64,000 bases of DNA. Origin: Burkholderia latens. Its GTDB lineage: Bacteria > Pseudomonadota > Gammaproteobacteria > Burkholderiales > Burkholderiaceae. Shown one piece after another: positions 51,675 to 61,258 of the stretch. Position 1 is the first letter of the stretch. Each line of letters opens with the position of its first letter. The translations under genes and the position numbers were made by a program. The notes beneath the pieces were generated by a model. That model was given only the letters and a program-made list of their open reading frames with translations, ran no database searches and had not been told where the DNA came from. The stretch spans positions 930,001 to 994,000 of the forward strand of contig NZ_CP013438.1 of NCBI RefSeq assembly GCF_001718795.1, written 5' to 3'.

Positions 51675-52859
51675 TCAATGCGGCAGTCCGGCCTGCACGT
51701 CGCGCACGGGTTCGGCCTCCACGCGCAGCAGCAGCGTGGTCAGCGGATCGGCGTTCGCGGCGGCAGCCGAGGGTCGACCGGTGGCATCGGCGCGGCACAG
51801 CAGGTCGTCGGCCGACCAGCCCGCGCTGCCCGGCAGTGCGCGCGCCCGCAACCAGCCGCGCCGGTCGGCGAGCAGTTGCGTGCCGCCGAACGCTTCGGGT
51901 TGCACGCCTGCGATCGTCGCGAATGCTTGCCATGCGCCGGGCGTCGCCGAGAAGCAGTCCGCGCGTGTGCCGGCCGTCAGCAGCGGCGCGGCCGTATCGT
52001 CGGCTGCGACGAGCAGCGTCTGCCAGCGCGGGTCCTCTCGCGGCGGCGTGCCGCCCGGTGCGAGCGCGACGATGCGCACGCGCTGGCCTTCGCGCCAGCG
52101 CTCGAGCGGTTGCGGCGCGGCGTTGCCGCAGCGCACGTCGAGCGCCGGCAGCGGCACGGGCACGGGCCACGCGCCTTCCGAGCGCGCGCCGCTGCCGGCG
52201 GACAGCGCTTTCAGGTAATCGAGCACGGCCCACGTGTCGGCCGGCCCGAGCGTCGCGGCAAAGCCGGGCATCGTCGACGCGCCGCGTACGTCGCGCGTGC
52301 CGTGCTGTACGCGCCAGTACAGTTCGCCGTCGAGCCGGCGCGCGAGCAGCGTGCCGGCGAAGGTCGGCGGCCAATGCGCGAGCGTGGCCGCGAGCGGTCC
52401 CTCGCCGCGGCCGTCCGCGCCGTGACAGGCCGCGCAATGCTGCGCATACAGGTGCGCGCCGCGCATCAGGTTCGCGACGGAAAACGGCTCGGGATTGCGC
52501 TGAAAGCTGGTGGGAACGGCCGGTGCGAGCCACAGCGACGCCGGCGGCCACGGCGCGAACCATGCAGCGGCCAGCGCGGCGATTGCCGATGCTACGCGCC
52601 ACTTGCGCGACACGAGTGCGACGCAACCGAGCGCCACGGCGAGCGCGGTCACCGCGATCGCGAACGCGAGCTGCCGCGTGAGACCGGCGTCGATGCGCAG
52701 CGTTTCGAGCGCGATCCGGTGCGCCCACGGCCATGCGGCTTGCCCGTCGGCGTCGCCGGTCAAGCCGGCCGCATGCAGTGCCCGCGCGAACGCGCTCTGC
52801 GCGCGATACAGCAGTTGCAGGAACAGCAGCGCCCAATCGGCGAACGGCGGCGCATTCAT
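51675..52859 (-). CDS. Membrane-anchored cytochrome c domain protein
   Basis: 394 aa. Two hydrophobic helices at ~64-83 and ~87-102, then a class I cytochrome c domain with one heme site CAACH at 142-146 and a likely Met axial ligand in STMPGFAATLG near 194. About 180 further residues have no recognised fold; a DLLCRAD segment lies near the end. It sits between the ABC ATPase and the SsuA-like binding protein of a transporter operon, which is unexpected. Possibly an electron acceptor for a periplasmic sulfur oxidase (inference). Confidence 0.75.
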   Translation of the reverse strand: MNAPPFADWALLFLQLLYRAQSAFARALHAAGLTGDADGQAAWPWAHRIALETLRIDAGLTRQLAFAIAVTALAVALGCVALVSRKWRVASAIAALAAAWFAPWPPASLWLAPAVPTSFQRNPEPFSVANLMRGAHLYAQHCAACHGADGRGEGPLAATLAHWPPTFAGTLLARRLDGELYWRVQHGTRDVRGASTMPGFAATLGPADTWAVLDYLKALSAGSGARSEGAWPVPVPLPALDVRCGNAAPQPLERWREGQRVRIVALAPGGTPPREDPRWQTLLVAADDTAAPLLTAGTRADCFSATPGAWQAFATIAGVQPEAFGGTQLLADRRGWLRARALPGSAGWSADDLLCRADATGRPSAAAANADPLTTLLLRVEAEPVRDVQAGLPH

Positions 52860-52909
52860 CGGCGCGGCCTTTGCCGCGCACTGGCGAGCCTGCGAACGAC
52901 ACCGCGCAT

Positions 52910-53716
52910 CTACCAGCTCGCATCGAGTCCGAGATGCCGCAGTGCTTCGTGGCGCAGCTCGGCGAGACGCGGATCGCCGCGATGGCGCGGGTAGGGCAGG
53001 CCGACACGCAGCTCGGCAACGATCTGCGCGGGACGCGGCCCGAACACGATCACGCGCTGCGCGAGATACAGCGCTTCCTCGACGTCGTGCGTGACGAGCA
53101 GCGCGGAAAACCCGTCGCGTTGCCACAGCGCGGTCAGTTCGGCCTGCATGGTCATTCGCGTCAGCGAATCGAGCTTGCCGAGCGGTTCGTCGAGGATCAG
53201 CAGGCGCGGATCGTTGACGAGCGCGCGGGCGAGCGCGACACGCTGCGCCATCCCGCCCGACAGCTGATGCGGAAACACGTTCGAGAATTCCTGCAGTCCG
53301 ACACGCGCGAGCGCGTCGTCGACGCGATGCCGTTCGGTACGCGCGACACCGCGCGCCTCGAGGCCGAGCGCGACGTTCGCGCGCACGCGGCGCCACGGAT
53401 AGAGCGTCGGATCCTGGAACACGACGATCCTCGACGGATCGGGCCGCTCGATCGGCGCGCCGTCTTGCGCGATCGTGCCTTGCCGCGCGGCGTCGAGGCC
53501 GGCGACGAGCCGCAGCAGCGTCGATTTCCCGCAACCGCTCGGGCCGAGCAGCGCGACGAATTCGCCGGCCGCGACCGACAGCGTCACGTCGTCGAGCACC
53601 GGCAGCGGGCCGGCGGGGCCGTCGAACGCGTGGCTCACGCGGCGGATGTCGATGCGCGCGCCGCGCGCGACCGGCGGTGCCGAAACGGACGGTTCCAGAA
53701 CGGCGGCGCTTACCAT
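52910..53716 (-). CDS. SsuB-like ABC transporter ATPase
   Basis: 268 aa. Walker A GPSGCGKST near residue 52, Q-loop VFQDPTLYPWRRV, signature LSGGMAQRVALARAL, Walker B LLILDEPLGKLD, switch His LLVTHDVEEAL. The closest group is nitrate/sulfonate/taurine importers. ATG at 53716 overlaps the permease stop by 7 bp. Confidence 0.92.
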   Translation of the reverse strand: MVSAAVLEPSVSAPPVARGARIDIRRVSHAFDGPAGPLPVLDDVTLSVAAGEFVALLGPSGCGKSTLLRLVAGLDAARQGTIAQDGAPIERPDPSRIVVFQDPTLYPWRRVRANVALGLEARGVARTERHRVDDALARVGLQEFSNVFPHQLSGGMAQRVALARALVNDPRLLILDEPLGKLDSLTRMTMQAELTALWQRDGFSALLVTHDVEEALYLAQRVIVFGPRPAQIVAELRVGLPYPRHRGDPRLAELRHEALRHLGLDASW

Positions 53717-54816
53717 TTGACGGTTCCTTTCTGCCATGCGAGCACACGGTCGCGCACCGCGAACAGCAACGCGATCAGCCCGGAAAACAGCAGCGCCATC
53801 ACGAGCAGCGCTGCATACATGTTCACGTACGATGCCCAGCCCTGCGCCCAGCTCAGGTACCAGCCGAGCCCCGACTTGACGCCCATCATCTCGGCAACGA
53901 CGAGCACGGTAAACGACGCGCTCAACCCCATGAAGATGCCGACGAACACATGCGGCAGCGCGGCCGGAATCGCGACGCGCAGCACGAGGAAGCGCGCGTT
54001 CGCGCCGAGCGTGCGGGCGACGTCGTAGTACTGCCGGTTCACGCTCGCGACGCCCGACCACGTCAGCACCGCGACCGGGAAGCCGGTGGACAGCGCGATC
54101 AGGAACGCGGCGGCCGAGTAGCTCGTCGGAAAGAAGTAGAACGTGAGCGGCAGCAGCGCGGTGGCCGGCACGGGGCCGAGCAGGCGCAGCACCGGATGCA
54201 CCCAGTAGCCGATGCGGCGCGACCAGCCGATCGACACGCCGACCGCGAACCCGACCGCGACGCCGTATGCAAATCCGAGCGCGAGCAGCTTCAGCGTATT
54301 GGCGGCGCTGCCCGCGAGGCGCGGCCAGTCGTCGACATAGACTTCGATCAGCGCTTGCGGCGGCGCGAAGAACGGCGTCGGCAGCCAGCCTGTCTTCGCG
54401 GTGACGATTTCCCACGCGGCCAGCACGAGCGGAAGCGCGACGAGCCACGGGCCGGCCGCGCGCACGCGGGCGAGCCGGGCGCGCGTGGCCGGCACGCGAT
54501 GGCCGACGGTCGCGGCGATCAGCAGCAGCGCGGCGGCGACCCAGGCGGCGGTGCCGAACGTGTCGGTGTACGCCCAGTCGGTGAAGCCGACGATGCGGTT
54601 CGGCCACAGATGCGTGGTCGCGCCGAGCGCGGCCCACGCGAGCGCCGCGCCGATCCCGGTCGGCCAGGTGCGCGCACGGCGCGCGTCGGCCGCAAGTGTC
54701 GCGTCGCAGGCGCTGCACGCGGCACGCGGTGCGGCGGCCGCGGCGGCGGTTGCGGAGGCGGCGCCGGCCGCCGCCGAGGCGCCGCGGGCGGGGGAGGCGT
54801 GTTCGATCGTCGACAT
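53710..54816 (-). CDS. SsuC-like ABC transporter permease
   Basis: 368 aa. A ~45-residue Ala-rich, Cys-containing N-terminal extension precedes two extra helices and the usual five-to-six-helix binding-protein-dependent permease core, with the EAA-type loop DVARTLGANARFLVLRVAIPAALPHVF near 285. Length exceeds SsuC (~265 aa) because of the N-terminal part. Start MSTIEH (54816) lies 4 bp after the upstream binding-protein stop. Confidence 0.9.
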   Translation of the reverse strand: MSTIEHASPARGASAAAGAASATAAAAAAPRAACSACDATLAADARRARTWPTGIGAALAWAALGATTHLWPNRIVGFTDWAYTDTFGTAAWVAAALLLIAATVGHRVPATRARLARVRAAGPWLVALPLVLAAWEIVTAKTGWLPTPFFAPPQALIEVYVDDWPRLAGSAANTLKLLALGFAYGVAVGFAVGVSIGWSRRIGYWVHPVLRLLGPVPATALLPLTFYFFPTSYSAAAFLIALSTGFPVAVLTWSGVASVNRQYYDVARTLGANARFLVLRVAIPAALPHVFVGIFMGLSASFTVLVVAEMMGVKSGLGWYLSWAQGWASYVNMYAALLVMALLFSGLIALLFAVRDRVLAWQKGTVKW

Positions 54817-54820
54817 CGCG

Positions 54821-55855
54821 TTACCCCAGCACGTTCGCATAGACCTGCTGCGCGAAGCGCTGCGGGTCGGTGCTCTTCTTCAGCACGCTGATCCGGCGGA
54901 AATCGTCCGCATAAAACGCGATTTCCTGCTGCAGGTCGACGTTCGTCGGGTGATGCGTGTAGGTCAGCGTCGCGTACAGCTTGCGCAGATCGTCCGGATT
55001 GATTTTCGGCGAATACTTCGCGAACGCCTTCGCGGCCTCGTTCGGATTGTCGTGCGTGTATTCGGTGGCCTGCACGATCGAACGCGCGAGCGCGGCGGCG
55101 GCCGGCCGGTCGTTGCGCACCAGGTCGCCACGCGCGCCGATCACGCAGCACACCTTGCGCGCGTATTCGCCGGACAGGTTTGTCGCGAGTTCGGTGTACG
55201 CGCCGTTGCTGCGCTTTTCGAGCAGGTACAGATTCGGGTCGCCGTCGGCGATCGCCTGGATTTCGCCCTTGTCGACCGCGACGCCGAGCAGGTCGGCCGG
55301 ATATTGCCGCCACGTGATGTCGCGCTCGGGATCGATGCCGTTCTTTGCGAGCAGGATCGAGAAGAAGTGCTTGCCCGGCGCGGCGAGGTCGCTGACGCCG
55401 ACGGTTTTGCCCTTCAGCGCCTGCAGCGTCGTGACGCCGGCCGTTTTCGAGCCGAGCAGCCGCACGCAGCCGCCGTGCGAGCTGCCGATGATCTTCACGT
55501 CGAAGCCGGCTTCGAGCGGCTTCAGCCAGCGGTGGATCATCCCGACCGCCGCATCGGCCTTGCCGGTCGCGATCGATTCGAGCAGCTGATCGGTCGACCC
55601 GCTGTAGTTGATCAGCTCGACCTTCAACCCGTTCTTTTCGAAGAAGCCGTTCTCCTGCGCGACGACGATCGGCGTCAGGCAGAACGCGTTCTGGTTCCAC
55701 GCGAACGTGAGCTTCTTCAGCGGCGGGGCGGACCATGCGTTGCGGCCGAGCGTGATCGCCGGCACGGCGAGCGCGGCCGCGCCGGCCGCGCGCAGCAGCC
55801 GGCGGCGTGTGTCGTCATGCGCGCCGGTCGGCGCGAGTGCGGTGGATTCGGTCAT
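54821..55855 (-). CDS. Second SsuA/NrtA-type substrate-binding protein
   Basis: 344 aa. A twin-arginine-like leader (DDTRRRLLRAAGAAALAVPA). NMT1/SsuA-like fold: LTFAWNQNAFCLTPIVVAQENGFF, YSGSTDQLLESIATGKADAAVG, KGKTVGVSDLAAPG. First transporter gene, 4 bp before the permease, so it is probably the main receptor, with the SsuA-like protein at the operon end as an alternate. GGAGA precedes ATG. Confidence 0.92.
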   Translation of the reverse strand: MTESTALAPTGAHDDTRRRLLRAAGAAALAVPAITLGRNAWSAPPLKKLTFAWNQNAFCLTPIVVAQENGFFEKNGLKVELINYSGSTDQLLESIATGKADAAVGMIHRWLKPLEAGFDVKIIGSSHGGCVRLLGSKTAGVTTLQALKGKTVGVSDLAAPGKHFFSILLAKNGIDPERDITWRQYPADLLGVAVDKGEIQAIADGDPNLYLLEKRSNGAYTELATNLSGEYARKVCCVIGARGDLVRNDRPAAAALARSIVQATEYTHDNPNEAAKAFAKYSPKINPDDLRKLYATLTYTHHPTNVDLQQEIAFYADDFRRISVLKKSTDPQRFAQQVYANVLG

Positions 55856-55890
55856 CGTGGGGTCTCCGGTTCCGGTCGTGCGGCGGGAGC

Positions 55891-56736
55891 TCAGTCGAGC
55901 AGGTCGGGTTCGTCGGCGACGACACGCGCGAACAGGCTGTCGAACGCATGCAGCGCGCCTTCCGGGCCGCCGATCTGCCCGTGCGTGTGTCGTGCGGTCG
56001 CGTGGTCGATCGGTTGCGGCGTGCCGGCCGCTTCGGCCAGCAGTTGCGTGTGCGCGGCGTTGTCGAGCGCGATGTACCACCACGCGGCTGCCTCGACGGT
56101 CGGGCCGGCTGTCAGGATCCCGTGGTTCTTCAGGATCACGCCCTTGTGCGTGCTGCCGTCGGCCTTCACGAGCGCATCCGCGATCCGCGCGCCTTCGCTC
56201 GTGTCGACGACCATTCCCGTGAAGTCGTCGAACAGCGCGTGGTCCTCGTAGAACACGCATGCGTCCTGCGTCAGCGGATCGAGCGGGCGGCCGAGCGTCG
56301 ACCACGCCTTGCCGTAGGTCGAATGCGTATGCGCGGCCGCGACGATATGCGGATGCGCATCGTGAATCGCCGCGTGGATCGCGAACGCGGCCTTGTTCAG
56401 CGGGCGGTTGCCGATCGCGGTCTCGCCGCGCGCGTTGACGAGCAACAGGTCGGACACCTTGATCTGCGAGAAATGCACGCCGAGCGGATTCACCCAGAAG
56501 TGATCCGGCAGCTCGGGATCGCGCGCGGTGATGTGGCCGGCGAGGCCCGACGCGAAGCCGTAGCGCGCGAACAGCCGGAACGCGGCCGCGAGCCGCTCCT
56601 GCCGGTGGCGGCGTTCGGCGGCGACATCGATGCGCGGTGCGGGCGGGTCGAACCAGAAGTGCTGGCGCGGCGTGTCGGCGAGCACGAGACCAGACGCAGT
56701 GCGTACCGGCGACGAAGAGGACAGGACGGCGGACAT
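55891..56736 (-). CDS. Class II aldolase/adducin-family protein
   Basis: 281 aa. Metal-binding aldolase fold: GFASGLAGHITARDPE, AAAHTHSTYGKAWSTLG with two zinc-type histidines, ILKNHGILTAG with another, and AHTQLLAEAAG. Adducin-like members act as aldolases or decarboxylases on small phosphorylated or hydroxy acids. Here it lies between a flavin monooxygenase and an ABC importer on the same strand, suggesting it handles the carbon skeleton of an organosulfur compound (inference). Confidence 0.88.
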   Translation of the reverse strand: MSAVLSSSSPVRTASGLVLADTPRQHFWFDPPAPRIDVAAERRHRQERLAAAFRLFARYGFASGLAGHITARDPELPDHFWVNPLGVHFSQIKVSDLLLVNARGETAIGNRPLNKAAFAIHAAIHDAHPHIVAAAHTHSTYGKAWSTLGRPLDPLTQDACVFYEDHALFDDFTGMVVDTSEGARIADALVKADGSTHKGVILKNHGILTAGPTVEAAAWWYIALDNAAHTQLLAEAAGTPQPIDHATARHTHGQIGGPEGALHAFDSLFARVVADEPDLLD

Positions 56737-56756
56737 GGGGCGCGGCTCCGTTTGCG

Positions 56757-57842
56757 TCAGGCGGCGCGGCGCGCCGCGTCGCGTGCCGCGACGGCGCTGC
56801 GCACGCGCGGGATCAGTTCGCGGCCGTAGTCGATCGCGTCTTCGAGCGGATCGAAGCCGCGTATCAGGAACGTCGTCACGCCGAGGTCGTAATAGTCGAG
56901 CAGCGCATCGGCGACCTGTTCGGGCGTGCCGACCAGTGCGGTCGAATTCGAACGCGCGCCGGTGAGCTTCGCGATCTCGGTCCACAGCCGCTTGTCGACG
57001 CGCGAGCCGCGGTCCGCGGCGGCGAGCAGGCGCCGCGCGCCTTCGCTCTGCTGCGGGCCGCCGGCGCCGAGCCCGGCCGCCTCGCGCAGCCGCCGCGTTT
57101 CGTCGAGGATCCGGTGCGCGCGTGCCCACGCTTCGTCTTCGGTCGCCGCGAGGATCGGCCGGAACGACACGGAGAAGCGCACCTGCCGGCCGTGCTTCGC
57201 GGCTTCGGCGCGCACGCGCGCGGTCAGGTCGCGCACCTGGTCGAGCGATTCGCCCCACAGCGCGTAGACGTCCGCGTGCTTGCCGGCCACCTGAAGCGCG
57301 GCTTCCGATGCACCGCCGAAGTAGATCGGCACATGCGGCTGCTGCAACGGCTTCACTTCCGAAAACCCCTGCTTGAAGCGGTAGTGCGTGCCGTCGTGAT
57401 CGAACGGCTGCGCTTCGGTCCAGATGCGCCGCAGGATGCCGAGGTATTCGTCGGTGCGTGCGTAGCGCGCGTCGTGATCGAGGAAGTCGCCATCGCGCTG
57501 CTGTTCGCTGTCCGAGCCGCCGGAAATGAAATGCACGGCCAGCCGGCCGCGGCTGAACTGGTCGAGCGTCGCGATCTGCCGCGCGGCGAGCGTCGGCGCA
57601 GTGAAACCGGGGCGATGCGCGAGCATGAAGTGAATGCGCTCGGTCGCGGCGGCCGCGAACGCGATCGTCAGCGTCGCGGACGGGCCCGTCGAGTGATGCG
57701 GGACGAGGATCCGGTCGAAGCCGGCCGTTTCGTGGGCGCGGGCGAAGTCGCGCACATAGTCGGGGTCGACGACGGGGCCGGCGGGCGGATGGATTTCCGA
57801 CTGCTTCTGGCTCTGGATCATGCCGATGAATTCGACGCTCAT
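56757..57842 (-). CDS. LLM-class FMN-dependent monooxygenase (SsuD-like)
   Basis: 361 aa bacterial-luciferase-like TIM barrel: FDRILVPHHSTGPSATLTIA, RIHFMLAHRPGF, ATLDQFSRGRLAVHFISGG, YFGGASEAAL. Closest to SsuD/alkanesulfonate and related desulfonating monooxygenases using reduced FMN. Start at MSVEFIGMIQ (57842), with GGAGA before it; the longer frame covers the divergent promoter region. First gene of the minus-strand organosulfur operon; no flavin reductase gene is adjacent. Confidence 0.92.
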   Translation of the reverse strand: MSVEFIGMIQSQKQSEIHPPAGPVVDPDYVRDFARAHETAGFDRILVPHHSTGPSATLTIAFAAAATERIHFMLAHRPGFTAPTLAARQIATLDQFSRGRLAVHFISGGSDSEQQRDGDFLDHDARYARTDEYLGILRRIWTEAQPFDHDGTHYRFKQGFSEVKPLQQPHVPIYFGGASEAALQVAGKHADVYALWGESLDQVRDLTARVRAEAAKHGRQVRFSVSFRPILAATEDEAWARAHRILDETRRLREAAGLGAGGPQQSEGARRLLAAADRGSRVDKRLWTEIAKLTGARSNSTALVGTPEQVADALLDYYDLGVTTFLIRGFDPLEDAIDYGRELIPRVRSAVAARDAARRAA

Positions 57843-58065
57843 CTGGGTCTCCGATGCGAGGACGGCCCGGCACGGCCAGCGACGGCCGGCCGGGGCGGGG
57901 ATGCAGCGCAGATTACCGCCGAGATCATGCGGAACGGAAATAATCAATCCGGATTTGAATATCAGATTTGCATGGTTTGGGCGGGCCGGCGGTGCGCATA
58001 CGCTGTGGTCTCGCGACCGCAAGAATCTTCACCGAGCCACCCAGTGACCGAGGGAACCCGCACCG

Positions 58066-59484
58066 ATGTCCGCCAGCCTTGCTGCTTCTTCGCCGCAGCC
58101 GCTACACCCGCCACATCCGCCACAGTCGTTGCTGCGCCGCCTGCCTGCCGACGACGCACGCGTTGCCGCGCTGCTCGACCGTCTCGCGCCCGAGCTCGCG
58201 GCAGACGCGGCCCGCAACGACGTCGACGGCCGCTTTCCGCACGAGAACTTCGCGCGGCTGCACCGCGCGGGGCTGATCGCGCAGGTCGTGCCGCGCGAGT
58301 ACGGCGGCGCGGGTGCGACGCTCGCCCAGGCGAGCCGGATCGTGGCCGCGGTCGCGCGTGCCGATCCCGCGACCGCGCTCGTGCTGACGATGACGTATCT
58401 GCAGCATCGCGCGCTCGGCCGCGCGGACAACCGCTGGCCGGAGCCGGTGCGGCGTGCGGTGTTCCGCAGCGCGGTCGAAGAGGGCGCGCTGATCAATGCG
58501 CTGCGCGTCGAGCCGGCGCTTGGCTCGCCGTCGCGCGGCGGGCTGCCGGACACGATCGCGCGCCGCGACGGCGCCGGCTGGCGGCTGTCCGGCCACAAGC
58601 TGTACAGCACCGGCATTCCGGCGCTGCGCTGGCTGGCCGTATGGGCGCGCACCGACGAGCGCGAGCCGCGCGTCGGCGTGTTCGTCGTGCGGCGCGAGCG
58701 CGATGCGGCCGATGGCGCGCACATCCGCGTGATCGAAAGCTGGAATCATCTTGGCCTGCGCGCGTCGGGCAGCCACGAGGTCGTGTTCGACGACGTGTGG
58801 CTGCCCGCCGACCACGCGGTGGACGTGCGCACGCCGGACGCGTGGGCGGTGTCGGCCGGGAGCCATCCGGACGCCGATGCGCAGGCCGATCAGCACGCGT
58901 GGATGGTCGCGCTGCTCGGCAGTCTTTACGATGCGGTGGCGCGTGCGTCGCGCGACTGGCTGCTCGATTTCGCGACGACGCGCACGCCGAGCGGCCTCGG
59001 CGCGCCGCTCGCGACGCTGCCTCGCGTGCAGGAGGCCGTCGGCGAAATCGAAGGGTGGCTGCATGCGAACCGCGTGCTGCTCGACGACCACATCGCGCGC
59101 ACCGATGCGGGCGACGCGCCGGCCGTGACAACGAGCGGCCTCGTCAAGCGAACCGTGACGGAGCACGCGATCCGTGCGGTCGAGCATGCATTGAAGCTGT
59201 CCGGCAATCACGGGCTGAGCCGCCACAATCCGCTGGAACGTCACTACCGCGACGTGCTGTGCAGCCGCGTGCATACGCCGCAGGACGACGCGATCGCGGT
59301 TGCCGCCGGGCGTGCGGCACTCGACGCGGCAGCTGCGGCAAGCAGCAGCACCGCGAACGCCGCCGGGCACGCGGATGCGACGTCACGCCCCGCGCCGGCG
59401 CAAACCGCAACCCCGAGCGGGGACGATACGGATACGGGCCGCACGTCTTACCACGCGCGTGGCTCCGGTCGAAACGATGCGTGA
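58066..59484 (+). CDS. Acyl-CoA dehydrogenase-fold monooxygenase (SfnB/DszC-like)
   Basis: 472 aa. Acyl-CoA dehydrogenase fold: LIAQVVPREYGGAGATLAQA, a GHKLYSTGIPALRW strand and NHLGLRASGSHEVVFDDVWLP. The absence of an evident catalytic Glu and the organosulfur context fit FMN-dependent SfnB/DszC-type proteins. About 60 C-terminal residues are a low-complexity Ala/Ser/Thr tail beyond the family's usual ~400 aa. Divergent from the LLM monooxygenase gene; the two probably act together in sulfur scavenging. Confidence 0.88.
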   Translation: MSASLAASSPQPLHPPHPPQSLLRRLPADDARVAALLDRLAPELAADAARNDVDGRFPHENFARLHRAGLIAQVVPREYGGAGATLAQASRIVAAVARADPATALVLTMTYLQHRALGRADNRWPEPVRRAVFRSAVEEGALINALRVEPALGSPSRGGLPDTIARRDGAGWRLSGHKLYSTGIPALRWLAVWARTDEREPRVGVFVVRRERDAADGAHIRVIESWNHLGLRASGSHEVVFDDVWLPADHAVDVRTPDAWAVSAGSHPDADAQADQHAWMVALLGSLYDAVARASRDWLLDFATTRTPSGLGAPLATLPRVQEAVGEIEGWLHANRVLLDDHIARTDAGDAPAVTTSGLVKRTVTEHAIRAVEHALKLSGNHGLSRHNPLERHYRDVLCSRVHTPQDDAIAVAAGRAALDAAAAASSSTANAAGHADATSRPAPAQTATPSGDDTDTGRTSYHARGSGRNDA

Positions 59485-59545
59485 GCTCGGCTGCGTGAGT
59501 GTGAATGCCGGCGCGGCGACGCCTTCCGCGCAGCGCGCGCGCGGA

Positions 59546-60469
59546 TCAAGCAGCCCGGTCGTGCCGGCCGGCATCCGGCGGCAGCGCGAACACGTTGCGC
59601 GCATGCGCGGCGACGGCCGCGAGCGGCGCGGCGAACCGCGCGGCATCGGGGCGGTGCAGCAGCCACAGATCGATCTGCGGTTTGAAATCGGCGAGCGGCA
59701 CGATGTCGAGCGCGTCGCGCAGCGGGCTGCCTTCGAGCAGCGGCAGCGGCATCAGCCCGACGCCGAGCCCGTTTGCGACGCTCTGCAATTGCAGGTCGCG
59801 GCCGTGGGCATCGAGCGTGACGGGCATCGGCAACCCCTGCGCGTCGAGTGCGCGGCGCAGGCCGGCACGAAAGCCGCAGCCGTCCGGATTGAGCACCCAG
59901 CCGCGCGCGTGGCAGTCGGCGAGCCGGTAGCTGCGGCGCGGCCAGTCGCCCTTGCGGCCGACCGCGACGAGCCGCGTCCCGAGCAACCGCATGCCATCGA
60001 CCTGCGGCGGCAGCACCATCTCGCGGGCGAGAAACACGAGTGCCGCGTCGAGTTCACGGTGCGCGATGCGGTCGACGAGCACGCCGCCCCATGCGGTCGT
60101 GACCTGCGTCGCAAGCGCCGGCCATTGCGCGGCGAGCTGCGCGATCAGGCCGGGCAGCATCGGCTCGCCGAGCCCTTGCGTGAGCCCGACGCGGAATTCG
60201 CCTTCGGGCGGCCGCTGGCCCGCCGTCAGCTCGCGCAGCGCATCGACCTCGCGAAGGATCGAGCGGCATTGCTCGAACACCCGACGGCCGATGTCGGTCG
60301 GACGCGGCGGCTTCGTGTTGCGGTCGAGCAGCGTCACGCCGAGCGCTTCCTCGAGATTCTGCACGCGCCGCGTGATCGCGGGCTGCGTCATGCCGAGCTC
60401 CGCCGCGGCCTGGCTCAGGCTCTGACAGCGGACGACCGCTGCAAAAGCGTCGATATCGCTAATTTTCAT
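59546..60469 (-). CDS. LysR-family transcriptional regulator
   Basis: 307 aa. N-terminal winged HTH (MKISDIDAFAAVVRCQSLSQAAAELGMTQPAITRRVQ) and a periplasmic-binding-like effector domain. Start at MKISDID (60469); the longer frame spans the intergenic promoter. Divergent from the thiol dioxygenase and rhodanese genes, which it probably regulates in response to sulfur compounds. Confidence 0.92.
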   Translation of the reverse strand: MKISDIDAFAAVVRCQSLSQAAAELGMTQPAITRRVQNLEEALGVTLLDRNTKPPRPTDIGRRVFEQCRSILREVDALRELTAGQRPPEGEFRVGLTQGLGEPMLPGLIAQLAAQWPALATQVTTAWGGVLVDRIAHRELDAALVFLAREMVLPPQVDGMRLLGTRLVAVGRKGDWPRRSYRLADCHARGWVLNPDGCGFRAGLRRALDAQGLPMPVTLDAHGRDLQLQSVANGLGVGLMPLPLLEGSPLRDALDIVPLADFKPQIDLWLLHRPDAARFAAPLAAVAAHARNVFALPPDAGRHDRAA

Positions 60470-60508
60470 GTTTGTTCTGCATGGTATTTCGGGTGCATCA
60501 TGACTATC

Positions 60509-60532
60509 CATCATATTCGGCATCATATTCGA
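60509..60532. promoter_or_regulatory. Tandem 12-bp repeat before dioxygenase gene
   Basis: CATCATATTCGG followed directly by CATCATATTCGA, ending 11 bp before the ATG and just upstream of GAGGAGA. The position, in the divergent LysR promoter region, suggests a LysR or other regulator site overlapping the start of transcription. Confidence 0.4.
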
Positions 60533-60543
60533 GGAGACAGCCG

Positions 60544-61110
60544 ATGAGTACGCTTTCGTTGCAGCAGACGCCGCTGCGCCCGTTCGTCGATCGCTTCGGC
60601 GCGCTGCTCGCGTCCGGCGCGAACGAGGCGCGCATCCTCGACGACGGCGGTGCGCTGCTCGCGGCGCTCGTCGCGCGCGACGACTGGCTGCCCGACGCGT
60701 TCGCGCAGCCCGATCCGGCGCGCTACCGCCAGTACCTGCTGCATCTCGACCCCGCCGAGCGGTTTTCCGTCGTCAGCTTCGTGTGGGGGCCGGGCCAGAC
60801 GACGCCGGTTCATAACCACACGGTGTGGGGGCTGATCGGGATGTTGCGCGGCGGCGAGTTTTCGCAGCCGTACCGGCTCGATGCGGCCGGCATACCGGTG
60901 CCGGGCGGCGACGCGGTGCGGCTGCGTCCGGGCGACGTCGAGGCGGTGTCGCCGCGTATCGGCGACATCCACCGCGTGACCAATGCGTTCGCCGATCAGG
61001 TATCGATCAGCATTCACGTGTACGGCGCGAACATCGGCAAGGTCGAGCGCGCGGTATTTCTCGACGACGGCACCGTGAAGCCGTTCGTTTCCGGCTATTC
61101 GAACGCATGA
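60544..61110 (+). CDS. Thiol dioxygenase (cysteine or 3-mercaptopropionate type)
   Basis: 188 aa cupin. Iron ligands fit PVHNHTVWG (two His) and DIHRVTNAF (third His), as in cysteine dioxygenase and 3-mercaptopropionate dioxygenase, which convert a thiol to a sulfinate. Distinguishing the two needs the substrate-arginine position, which I cannot assign. GAGGAG precedes ATG 60544. Followed 148 bp on by a multi-domain rhodanese, typical of thiol catabolism. Confidence 0.9.
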   Translation: MSTLSLQQTPLRPFVDRFGALLASGANEARILDDGGALLAALVARDDWLPDAFAQPDPARYRQYLLHLDPAERFSVVSFVWGPGQTTPVHNHTVWGLIGMLRGGEFSQPYRLDAAGIPVPGGDAVRLRPGDVEAVSPRIGDIHRVTNAFADQVSISIHVYGANIGKVERAVFLDDGTVKPFVSGYSNA

Positions 61111-61258
61111 CCGGCCGTGCCAGCGCCTGCCGTACTCGGCGCCCGGCATTCGGCGCCGCGCGCCGTTGACGGCGCCGCAGCCGGTGCCGGCCCGCAGCAC
61201 GCACGACCGCCCCGTTTGTTTTCTTCACCGACTTTCCACCGAATCCGACAAAGACATC

